This document shows positions 31,724 through 37,845 of a stretch of 37,845 nt of DNA, piece after piece; the stretch's first letter is position 1; every line of letters starts with the position of its first letter. Under the pieces are notes generated by a model that ran no database searches, was not told where the DNA came from, and saw nothing but the letters and a program-made list of their open reading frames with translations. Both the position numbers and the translations under genes were made by a program. The stretch is from NCBI RefSeq assembly GCF_004522235.1, contig NZ_SDLT01000058.1:1-37845 (forward strand), in the 5' to 3' direction. The stretch is from Amycolatopsis nivea. Its GTDB lineage: Bacteria; Actinomycetota; Actinomycetes; Mycobacteriales; Pseudonocardiaceae.

Positions 31724-31769
31724 CCGGGCTGCGGCACCGGTCTCGGAAGAGGCCGGTGCCGCAGCCCGG
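31724..31769. terminator. Very strong bidirectional hairpin between convergent genes
   Basis: A perfect 17-bp stem, 31724-31740 and 31753-31769, with a 12-base loop, all GC rich, between the channel and the streptogrisin-like protease genes. No T tract. Confidence 0.8.
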
Positions 31770-31774
31770 ACGGG

Positions 31775-32896
31775 TCACCCGGTGACGAGCGACAGGCCGT
31801 AGGTCTGCAGGATCTCGTTCACCGGCTGGAACCAGGTCTCGCCGCCGGTGCTGCAGTTGCCGAAGCCGCCCGAGGTGACGCCCTGGGCTTGGTCGCCGGT
31901 GATGAACGAGCCGCCGGAGTCGCCCGGTTCCGCGCACGCGTTGGTGTGCGTCGCCTGGTAAACCGCGCCCTGGGCGTAGTTGATGGTCTCGTTCAATCCC
32001 AGCACGGTGCCGCAGTGCCAATGCGAGGTCGAGCCGGAGCGGCAGATCGACGAACCGGCAGGCGCGACCGCCGACCCGCGGACGATCACGTCGCTGACCG
32101 TGCCCCAGCCGAGCACGACGGGGGCGGTCCACCAGCCGTTGCCGATGGTGATGTAGGAGTAGTCGTTGCCGGGGAAGGAAGATCCGGCGAACGTGCCCAT
32201 CGCCGAGTTGTCCCAGCCGACGACGGAGCTGCCCTTGCTGCCGCAGTGCCCGGCGCTGACAAATCCGCCGTGCACCGAGAAACCGATGGAGCAGCGGGTG
32301 TTTCCGTTGATGTAGTAGGGATCCCCGCCGACGGTGCCTGCCGAGAAGGTCTGCGGCCGGGCGCCGGACGCCACGGTCACCGGGCCTGCTGCACGGGCTC
32401 GCGCGAGGAAGGCGTCGACGTCCGGACCGTGCGCGCCTGGCTGGAGGGTGACGACCACACTGCCGCTGCGGGGATCCGCGTGCCAGCCGCTGACCGAGGC
32501 CGGGGCTCGTTTCGCTTTCGCGGCGGTGTCGATGGCCGTCTTCGCCGCGTCCAGCGCCGCGGCGGTGACCTTTGCCGGAACAGTTTCCGCGCCAGTCCGG
32601 TGAACGGCGTCGGCCACGGCCGGGTCCGTCACGCCGACGACCAGCTTGCCGCGCGCCGGGTCGAACCAGGCCCCGCCGAAGGCCGTTCCAGCCGCCTTCT
32701 GGGCCGCGGACATCTGCTTCGACGCGGTCAACTCCTGCCGGAGCCGGGTCTGCGCTTGTGCGGCGCTAAGGCCGAGATCCCGTTGCATGGCCGAGATCAG
32801 TCCGGGCGACGCCTGGGCGGCGGGCGCGACCACGGCGGTGAGACTCGCCGCGAGAACGGCCGCACCGGTGAGGCTGAGGGTGATTCTTCGACGCAT
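31775..32896 (-). CDS. Secreted S1E protease, streptogrisin / alpha-lytic protease-like
   Basis: 373 residues: signal peptide 1-29 (ending AQA), a propeptide of about 155 residues of the alpha-lytic type (WFDPARGKLVVGVTDP; GWHADPRSGSVVV), then the mature chymotrypsin-fold domain from about 185 (TVGGDPYYI). Triad: His in SAGHCG, Asp in GNDYSYI, Ser in GDSGGSF. Six Cys in the mature part fit three disulfides. ATG at 32896 with GAGGAG, preferred over a longer frame that begins at 33025. The propeptide is expected to act as a folding foldase. Convergent with the channel gene. Confidence 0.94.
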   Translation of the reverse strand: MRRRITLSLTGAAVLAASLTAVVAPAAQASPGLISAMQRDLGLSAAQAQTRLRQELTASKQMSAAQKAAGTAFGGAWFDPARGKLVVGVTDPAVADAVHRTGAETVPAKVTAAALDAAKTAIDTAAKAKRAPASVSGWHADPRSGSVVVTLQPGAHGPDVDAFLARARAAGPVTVASGARPQTFSAGTVGGDPYYINGNTRCSIGFSVHGGFVSAGHCGSKGSSVVGWDNSAMGTFAGSSFPGNDYSYITIGNGWWTAPVVLGWGTVSDVIVRGSAVAPAGSSICRSGSTSHWHCGTVLGLNETINYAQGAVYQATHTNACAEPGDSGGSFITGDQAQGVTSGGFGNCSTGGETWFQPVNEILQTYGLSLVTG

Positions 32897-33126
32897 CGGA
32901 ACTCCTCGAAGGCCGGGGGAAAGAAACCCACTGTCGGCCGAGTGTGCGGAGGCTGCGCGAAGCCGGTCCAGCGGCGGCCCACGTTTTGTCCGAAACCTGT
33001 CGCCGCGACTGCTCCGTTCGTTCACTCCGGAACGGACTTCCGGGCAACTGGCGCGCGGGTGCCGCTCAGATGGGCGGGGCGGGTGAACCGGATCTGAATC
33101 GACAGGACTAGGGCAACAATGTCCCC
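32897..33126. other. Intergenic region between two divergent genes
   Basis: 230 bases between the divergent protease and LysE genes. One imperfect inverted repeat, TCCGTTC (33013-33019) and GAACGGA (33030-33036), separated by 10 bases, could be an operator. No gene is seen. Confidence 0.5.
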
Positions 33127-33747
33127 ATGTCTTCGATTGCGGCTTTCTCGGCCCTGTCCGTCCTCCTGGTCCTCATTCCCGGACCCGCGGTCATGCTGAT
33201 CCTCAAGAGCGCGATCGCTCGCGGCCGGGGTCCGGCCCTGCTGACCGCGCTGGGAGTGCTGACAGCCGACCTGGTCTGGGCAGGCGCGTCCGTCGCCGGA
33301 CTGACCGCACTGCTGGTGTCCTCGCAGGTGGCGTTCGACGTGGTCCGGTACCTGGGCGCCGCCTACCTGATCTTCCTGGGCGGCAAACTCCTGCTGACCC
33401 GCTCCGGGCCGGACTTGGCGGCGCTGACCACCGGCAGGCCGCGCAGCGGATGGCGCGCGTTCCGGGAAGGACTTCTCAGCGACTTGTCCAATCCCAAGAC
33501 CGTCATCGTCTTCACCAGCGTCATCCCCCAATTCCTCCACCACGGCGCGCGACCCGTCGACACGCTGGTCCTCGGAGCGGCGTTCGCGGTGATCGGCTTC
33601 CTCTCCCTCACCAGCTACGCCCTCGTTTTCAGCGCCGCTGCCAGGATGCTGCGCAACGCACGAGTGGTCCGCGCAATTCTCCGGACGGGCGGCGCGATCC
33701 TCGCGGCGTTCGGCATCGGCCTAGCCGTCGAACGCCCCGCTGCGTAG
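33127..33747 (+). CDS. LysE/RhtB-family amino-acid exporter
   Basis: 206 residues with six hydrophobic segments; the family start (SALSVLLVLIPGPAVMLILKSAIARGRGPALLTALGV) and NPKTVIVF signature near 125 are clear. Exports an amino acid or related metabolite; the substrate is not predictable. ATG at 33127 after GTCCCC (weak site). It is transcribed alone. Confidence 0.9.
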   Translation: MSSIAAFSALSVLLVLIPGPAVMLILKSAIARGRGPALLTALGVLTADLVWAGASVAGLTALLVSSQVAFDVVRYLGAAYLIFLGGKLLLTRSGPDLAALTTGRPRSGWRAFREGLLSDLSNPKTVIVFTSVIPQFLHHGARPVDTLVLGAAFAVIGFLSLTSYALVFSAAARMLRNARVVRAILRTGGAILAAFGIGLAVERPAA

Positions 33748-33777
33748 ATGGTCTGCTGACCGCTTCCGGCGCTCCAC

Positions 33778-34449
33778 TCAAGCGAGCGGAGTGTCGTCCA
33801 GAGCCTTCGCGAGATCCCCCGGCGTGTCATAGAGGGCGACGGCACCGGCCTCCCGGAGTTCGTCGTCGCCGAAGCCACCGGAGCGGACGACGATCGCGGG
33901 CATCCCGGCTCGTTTCGCCGCTTCGACATCCCACACCGAGTCGCCGACCATCACTGCGGACGCGTCGGACGGGGCGCCCAGCTTCTTCAACGCCGCCTGC
34001 AGCAGATCCGGGGCCGGTTTGGAGGCCTCGACGTCGGCACTGGTGGTCCAGTCGTCGACGAGGTCGCGCGCGTCGAGCTTGTCGAGAAAGACATCCGCGT
34101 GACGCTGCTGAGCCGAACTGGCGAGCACCACCCGGTGGCCGCGCTCCTTGAGGGCCACGAGCAGATCGCGCGCGCCCGGCAACGGCGCCATCTCCTCGAG
34201 CAGCGCGTCGACCTCCTTGCCCTGCTGCTCCCGGGCCCGATCGCCCGCCCGGCGCTCCAGCCCCTCCCCGCCGACCGCGGCGACGAGCTGGTCCCCGCCC
34301 ATCCCGATCAGCCGGTGCAGCCGCCACACCGGATACACCTCGCCCACCGACCGCAACGCCCGGTACCAGGCGAGAGCGTGGTGGTAGTTCGAATCGACGA
34401 GCGTCCCGTCGATGTCGAGGACGGCGATGGGGGAAGCAGTCACGATCAC
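33778..34449 (-). CDS. HAD-superfamily phosphatase (phosphoglycolate phosphatase-like)
   Basis: 223 residues. Motif I is DIDGTLVDSNYHHAL (nucleophile Asp, acid/base Asp), motif II is LASSAQQRH, Lys is in ASKPAPDL, and motif III is MVGDSVWDVEAAKRAG, so the phosphatase site is complete; the cap is helical C1-type. GTG at 34449 begins 3 bases after the SRPBCC stop, so it is probably co-transcribed. Physiological substrate unknown. Confidence 0.9.
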   Translation of the reverse strand: MIVTASPIAVLDIDGTLVDSNYHHALAWYRALRSVGEVYPVWRLHRLIGMGGDQLVAAVGGEGLERRAGDRAREQQGKEVDALLEEMAPLPGARDLLVALKERGHRVVLASSAQQRHADVFLDKLDARDLVDDWTTSADVEASKPAPDLLQAALKKLGAPSDASAVMVGDSVWDVEAAKRAGMPAIVVRSGGFGDDELREAGAVALYDTPGDLAKALDDTPLA

Positions 34450-34452
34450 TGA

Positions 34453-34953
34453 TTACCCACCGCCGCGCGAGTCAATCACCGGCGGCATCTCTCCGGACGA
34501 CTCAAGCGCCGCCTTGGCCTGCCGCATCTCGTCCTCGACGTCCGGCCGCAGTGTCCGGCGCAAAACCGGCTCCGCGAACCACTTCAACGGCCCCTTGAAC
34601 CCGCATCGCACAGTCCGGGTAACCGCAGTGCGCTCGCCCGAGGCCGCGCACACCCAGCTGGCGCTGAACTCGGAAACGAGATTGGCCAGCCGATTCGCCG
34701 GGATCGGCGGCAATCGCACGTCCACCCGCTCGCCCGGGGTGCGGGTCATCCGCGAAACCACCTTGGCAGCAGGGCCGGGAATGCCCGGAAGCCTGCTGCC
34801 GAAACGAAATTCGGTGACGTCCCCGGCGCGCCGCACCCATTCGATCGCACCGATCTTGCGGTCGACCGCCGCATAGGCACGGGGATCCATCACGAACTCG
34901 AGCACGCGCTCCGCCGGGCAGTTGATCGTCTCAGTCACCTGAACCTCGATCAT
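34453..34953 (-). CDS. SRPBCC/START-like family protein
   Basis: 166 residues. The pattern VTETINCPAERVLEFVMDPRAYAAVDRKI and the later beta strands with the C-terminal helix LKWFAEPVLRRTLRPDVEDEMRQAK are typical of polyketide-cyclase/START-like proteins that bind a small hydrophobic ligand. No obvious catalytic residues. ATG at 34953 lies 5 bases from a 14-bp palindrome, so the mRNA is probably leaderless. Divergent from a TetR regulator that probably represses both. Confidence 0.84.
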   Translation of the reverse strand: MIEVQVTETINCPAERVLEFVMDPRAYAAVDRKIGAIEWVRRAGDVTEFRFGSRLPGIPGPAAKVVSRMTRTPGERVDVRLPPIPANRLANLVSEFSASWVCAASGERTAVTRTVRCGFKGPLKWFAEPVLRRTLRPDVEDEMRQAKAALESSGEMPPVIDSRGGG

Positions 34954-34958
34954 TGGAA

Positions 34959-34972
34959 AGAGAGTACTCTCT
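34959..34972. promoter_or_regulatory. TetR operator overlapping both divergent -10 boxes
   Basis: AGAGAGTACTCTCT, an exact 14-bp palindrome in a gap of only 23 bases. It contains TACTCT on both strands (plus 34965-34970, minus 34966-34961), each a TANNNT-type -10 that lies 6-7 bases before the respective ATG. Confidence 0.7.
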
Positions 34973-34976
34973 CACT

Positions 34977-35585
34977 ATGGCGCGTTCAACTCCCGGCGTG
35001 ACGAGGCAGCACCTGGTCGAAGCGGCCACCCGGCTGTTCGCGGAAAGGGGTTTCGACAAAACCTCGACCGCCGACGTCCAGCGAGCTTGCGGCCTCAACC
35101 CCGGCTCCGGGGCGCTGTACAAACACTTCCCCTCCAAGCGGGCGCTGCTGGAGGAGATCGTGCAGCAACACCTCGCGGGGATCAGCGACCGAAGCAGGCA
35201 AGCAATAGCGCTGCCCGAAGCACCGGAGAAGGCACTTCCAGTGATCGCGCGGCTGGTTTGGGACAGCATGCGCCAGGACCGCGCAGCTCTGCGCATCATG
35301 TTCCGCGAACTGGAACCGTTCCCCGACCTGCGGGAACAAATGTGGCACGGCGTGCTCGGCTCGGTCTACACAGCCGCGACGGAATGGATCGCCTCCGGCG
35401 TGCGACGCGGCGACTTCCAGGTCGAGGACCCCGAAGCCACCGCATCGGTCTTGCTGGCTGCGCTGACCTACTACCCGATCCTGGACGCCCTCGTCGGGCA
35501 CACGCCGGGCGACGTGGGCGAGGAAGCCTTCCTGGCCGCGTGGACGGCGCAGGCCCGGCTTTCGCTCGGGCTCAAGGACGGGTGA
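34977..35585 (+). CDS. TetR/AcrR family regulator
   Basis: 202 residues. HTH residues about 10-55: HLVEAATRLFAERGFDKTSTADVQRACGL, then GSGALYKHFPSKRALLEEIV. The C-terminal domain is all helical and has no special motif. The ATG at 34977 is just after the palindrome; an upstream in-frame ATG at 34953 would extend it into the operator and the opposite gene, so I reject it. Probable local repressor of itself and the divergent SRPBCC-HAD pair. Confidence 0.9.
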   Translation: MARSTPGVTRQHLVEAATRLFAERGFDKTSTADVQRACGLNPGSGALYKHFPSKRALLEEIVQQHLAGISDRSRQAIALPEAPEKALPVIARLVWDSMRQDRAALRIMFRELEPFPDLREQMWHGVLGSVYTAATEWIASGVRRGDFQVEDPEATASVLLAALTYYPILDALVGHTPGDVGEEAFLAAWTAQARLSLGLKDG

Positions 35586-35589
35586 ATCC

Positions 35590-35760
35590 GTGCCCCGCAA
35601 AGGGCGGTCCTTCGTCGCCTTGGCCCGCTTCATCGGCGGCTTCGCGTTCCTCGGCTCTGTGGCGCACGAGCACAAAACCGCCTGGCTGGACCAGGACGCG
35701 GTGTACCCAGTCGGCGGCTTGTGGGACTCGGCGTGGTCTTCCTCCTCCGGTCCGCGCTGA
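35590..35760 (+). CDS. Possible small membrane protein, perhaps frameshifted
   Basis: A 56-residue frame from GTG 35590, five bases after the TetR stop. The N-terminus is basic (PRKGRS) followed by moderately hydrophobic FVALARFIGGFAFLGSV. Near the 3' end another frame carries a better hydrophobic stretch (LGVVFLLRSALTG), as if a frameshift had split a small membrane protein. No ribosome site is obvious. I cannot tell a real gene from chance. Confidence 0.25.
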   Translation: MPRKGRSFVALARFIGGFAFLGSVAHEHKTAWLDQDAVYPVGGLWDSAWSSSSGPR

Positions 35761-35822
35761 CCGGACGCCATCACGGCCCGGCCGAACCGCCGGAGTCCTG
35801 ACCGGGCCAGTTCACTGAGCGA

Positions 35823-35861
35823 GCGCTAAGTCGAGTTTTCCGGGGATACATCCCCTAGCGC
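35823..35861. repeat. Nested inverted repeats before the AbrB-like gene
   Basis: Outer GCGCTA (35823-35828) with TAGCGC (35856-35861) encloses GGGGA-taca-TCCCC (35842-35855). The region 35761-35972 otherwise holds no gene that I can see. It could be a terminator for the TetR transcript or a structure at the edge of the integrase module. Confidence 0.4.
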
Positions 35862-35972
35862 CCAACCTGACCGAGACCACTCTCCGACGGGCAGCGAACC
35901 GCCCCCCGCGGCGGCAGGTCCGCCCGTCCCGCCAGCCTGCCCAGGCAGCGGTGTCGACCGGGAGGTGGTCGG

Positions 35973-36425
35973 ATGTCTGAGCCACTGGCCGCCGCGCTCA
36001 TCCCTCCGGACTCGCCCCGCATCGTCTCCGGGCATGCCGCTCCACCGCCGATGGCTCCGCTGTCGCCGACCTACAGCGCTGCGGCCTGGACGTACTCCGT
36101 AGCCAGTATGGACGCTTCCGGCCGACTTGCTACCCGAGCGGCGCTGAAAGCCCTCGGCTGGGCTCCAGGCACTCCGCTGACACTCACCGTCTGGCGCGGA
36201 GCCGCGGTGCTCTTCCGCCGGGACCCCAACGGAGCGGTCACGGTGGGCCACAGCCTTCGCGTTCAGGTCCCCGCCGGACTGCGCTCCCGATGCGCGCTCC
36301 GCACCGGCGACCAAGTCCTGCTGGCACACAGCCAAAAGGAAGACGCACTCCTGGTCTACACCCTCCCGCTCCTGGAACAGGTGCTGTCCGAAACCCACGA
36401 GTGCATCATCTCCGGAGGAGAATGA
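35973..36425 (+). CDS. AbrB/MazE-like DNA-binding protein with two swapped-hairpin-like units
   Basis: 150 residues with a strong GGGAGG site before ATG 35973. After a Pro-rich N-terminus of about 45 residues come two similar units of the AbrB/SpoVT type: SMDASGRLATRAALKALGW-PGTPLTL near 48-75 and GHSLRVQVPAGLRSRCALRTGDQVLL near 90-117. It is translationally coupled (TGATG) to the tyrosine recombinase and may control it or help excision. The domain call is by pattern, not by alignment. Confidence 0.65.
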   Translation: MSEPLAAALIPPDSPRIVSGHAAPPPMAPLSPTYSAAAWTYSVASMDASGRLATRAALKALGWAPGTPLTLTVWRGAAVLFRRDPNGAVTVGHSLRVQVPAGLRSRCALRTGDQVLLAHSQKEDALLVYTLPLLEQVLSETHECIISGGE

Positions 36426-37456
36426 TGGCGACAGAAAACATCTCCACCGACACTATCGCTGCCGCTAAAGCGCTTCTCGCCACGATGGGCATCTCATCGA
36501 CCGATCTCGCGGACGCGGACTCAACTGGCCGCGTCATGCCGACGTTCGCCGAATACGTGCCTGTCGCGCTGAAAGCAGCGTCGCCCAGCTCCGCCGCGAC
36601 CTGGAAGATCTATCTGAAAAAGCTGGCCGACGAATGGCCCGCGCGCCCCATCGACGAGCCCACAGCAACCGAGATAGTGAACCTGTCAATCAAAATCCAG
36701 CAACGTTCAGCCGCGGGCCGCGGGTATCGCGGCGGAATAGGCGCGCGCTCCAACTTCATCGACGCCATCAGATTCTTCTACCGGTGCGCAATGGCAGACA
36801 ACCTCGTCTCCGCACACGAAAATCCCGTCCGCAACGTCAAAAAACCTGCTAGACCGCCACGCAATCGGCGCGCACTCACTCCCCCGCAACTCGCGGAGAT
36901 CAACGATGCGGTCTCCACCGAAGGTCGTGACCCAGCACTCGACAGCCTGGTGCTGCGCCTGCACACCGAAACCGCGTGCCGTCGCGGCGGAGCAATCGCG
37001 CTGCGGCCCCGCGACCTCGAAACGACCCAATTGACCGTCCGGCTACGCGAAAAGGGAAACAGCGTCCGCGACCAGCCCGTCTCCCCCACCCTGATGGCCA
37101 GCCTGCTGGCCCATATCAAGCATCGAGCACCCGACGCGGATCCGGACTCCCCGCTGCTGCGCCGCGCGAACCGCAGGCCGATCGACGATAACTATTACCA
37201 TCTCCTGTGGGAGAGAACCGGCAAAAGCGTGCCATGGGTCAAAAACCTCGGAGTCACCGCGCATTGGCTGCGATACACCACACTGACGTGGGTCGAACGC
37301 AACTTCGGATACGCGGTAGCGGCCGGGTACGCAGGACACGTCCCGGTCGGCAACCGGGCCGGCAACACATTGACATATGTCGCCGCGACGATCGAAGAGA
37401 TCGCCACAGCGCTAGCCGCGCTGACCGGAGAACCCCATCCCCTCGCATTGACCTGA
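36425..37456 (+). CDS. Tyrosine site-specific recombinase (integrase)
   Basis: 343 residues. A core-binding SAM-like domain spans about 35-150 and the catalytic domain 155-340. Catalytic residues seen: R186 (TACRRG), K210 (REKGN), H280 and R283 (HWLR), H305 (YAGH) and nucleophile Y318 (NTLTY), a complete set. The ATG at 36425 overlaps the preceding stop; a second ATG three bases upstream is just too close to GGAGGAG. The C-terminus ends 92 bases before a tRNA T-arm-like sequence. Base composition is a little lower in GC than the rest. It is likely the integrase of an element that extends beyond, or has decayed in, this region. Confidence 0.93.
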   Translation: MATENISTDTIAAAKALLATMGISSTDLADADSTGRVMPTFAEYVPVALKAASPSSAATWKIYLKKLADEWPARPIDEPTATEIVNLSIKIQQRSAAGRGYRGGIGARSNFIDAIRFFYRCAMADNLVSAHENPVRNVKKPARPPRNRRALTPPQLAEINDAVSTEGRDPALDSLVLRLHTETACRRGGAIALRPRDLETTQLTVRLREKGNSVRDQPVSPTLMASLLAHIKHRAPDADPDSPLLRRANRRPIDDNYYHLLWERTGKSVPWVKNLGVTAHWLRYTTLTWVERNFGYAVAAGYAGHVPVGNRAGNTLTYVAATIEEIATALAALTGEPHPLALT

Positions 37457-37523
37457 GCAGCGCAAGACAACCTTCCTCTCGCCCGCTGCGTGCAGCAAAC
37501 CTTCACAGTGAAAGACCCGCGCC

Positions 37524-37563
37524 CCTCCGGCAGCGCACCGGAGGAGCGCAGGTTCAAATCCTG
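37524..37563 (+). other. tRNA-like 3' fragment, candidate attachment site
   Basis: CCTCCGG-cagcgca-CCGGAGG (37524-37544, perfect 7-bp arms and a 7-base loop) is followed by GCAGGTTCAAATCCTG (37548-37563), which has the shape of a tRNA T arm. That T-arm sequence is the same as I recall in actinobacterial tRNA-Pro genes. No D arm or matching acceptor 5' strand is present, so it is not a functional tRNA. Its place just downstream of an integrase fits an att core. Confidence 0.5.
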
Positions 37564-37845
37564 ACTTTCGGCCACAGGCACCAGGCCTGCGAGCTTGGCC
37601 CTTTGCGTGCCTCCGGAGCCCGACACAGGCACCAGCAAAGCGCTTGACAACAGTCTTGCGACAGCGAAGCGATGTCGAGTCCTCGTTGACCGAACGGTGT
37701 GCCGACCAGCGAAAAACACAGGTCAGCTGCGAGCATGAGCGGCAGAATCCCTTGGTTTTGGCAAGGCCCCCAAATCTGGGCCCACAGCGAGCGTCCACGG
37801 TATCCTGAGGTTCACCCCGGGTCGTGGACACCGAGTTAGCAGGAT
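37564..37845. other. Non-coding tail of the window
   Basis: No gene is supported here. A 7-bp inverted repeat, GTCCACG (37793-37799) and CGTGGAC (37823-37829), lies close to the right edge. The last bases (GTGGACACCGAGTTAGC) have the look of an insertion-sequence end, but I cannot verify this. Confidence 0.3.

Noticed and set aside
35826..36398. 190-codon minus-strand frame opposite the AbrB-like gene
   Set aside because: No start with a ribosome site and no family pattern; the plus-strand gene has a strong site and is coupled to the integrase.
37524..37577. A functional tRNA gene
   Set aside because: Anticodon-like and T-arm-like stems are present, but no D arm, no matching 5' acceptor strand, and the loop lacks T at position 33.

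Overview
The window is high-GC DNA with strong third-position G/C bias, many GTG starts, overlapping ATGA/GTGA gene junctions, a WXG100/PPE-like protein and several secreted proteases. This fits a filamentous actinobacterium. I would guess Pseudonocardiaceae, close to Amycolatopsis, but that is inference from gene content and style, not from a marker gene. Layout: (1) 1-2.8 kb, all minus strand: a truncated PPE/WXG100-type protein and its partner, a TetR regulator and a RibD/DHFR-like reductase. (2) 2.9-18.7 kb: a large catabolic locus. Fifteen tightly packed minus-strand genes run from a cupin (15763) to a flavin monooxygenase (2931). They include a Rieske oxygenase with its reductase, an extradiol-type ring-cleavage dioxygenase, an alpha/beta hydrolase, two SDRs, an aspartate-dehydrogenase-like enzyme, a ThDP-dependent enzyme, an MFS carrier, a metallo-beta-lactamase-fold hydrolase and two very small proteins. 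A divergent aldehyde dehydrogenase and a MarR regulator/VOC pair complete it. Three copies of the near-palindrome TTAGGYCTAA lie in the divergent promoter region and a degenerate copy lies beside marR.

(3) 18.8-23.3 kb: a secreted sulfatase, then a LysR-controlled divergon with a salicylate-hydroxylase-type monooxygenase and an NADP-binding oxidoreductase. (4) 23.3-32.9 kb: an exoenzyme island with a SGNH esterase, a Tat-exported alpha/beta hydrolase, a CHAP amidase, an unusual S53/S1 double protease, a formate/nitrite-type channel and a streptogrisin-like protease. It also holds a divergent pair of paralogous HTH regulators flanked by a perfect 15-bp inverted repeat. (5) 33.1-35.6 kb: LysE exporter, HAD phosphatase, and an SRPBCC protein divergent from a TetR regulator across a 23-bp promoter/operator. 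(6) 35.8-37.8 kb: a small mobile-element end with an AbrB-like protein translationally coupled to a tyrosine recombinase, followed by a tRNA T-arm-like sequence that is a candidate attachment site.

The best candidates for something undescribed are the catabolic locus and the double protease. The locus looks able to import an aromatic or N-heteroaromatic acid, hydroxylate it, cleave the ring and process the products. It matches none of the canonical pathways I know, and three of its enzymes lack textbook catalytic residues. In the protease, a whole trypsin domain appears to be nested inside an Ig-like domain.
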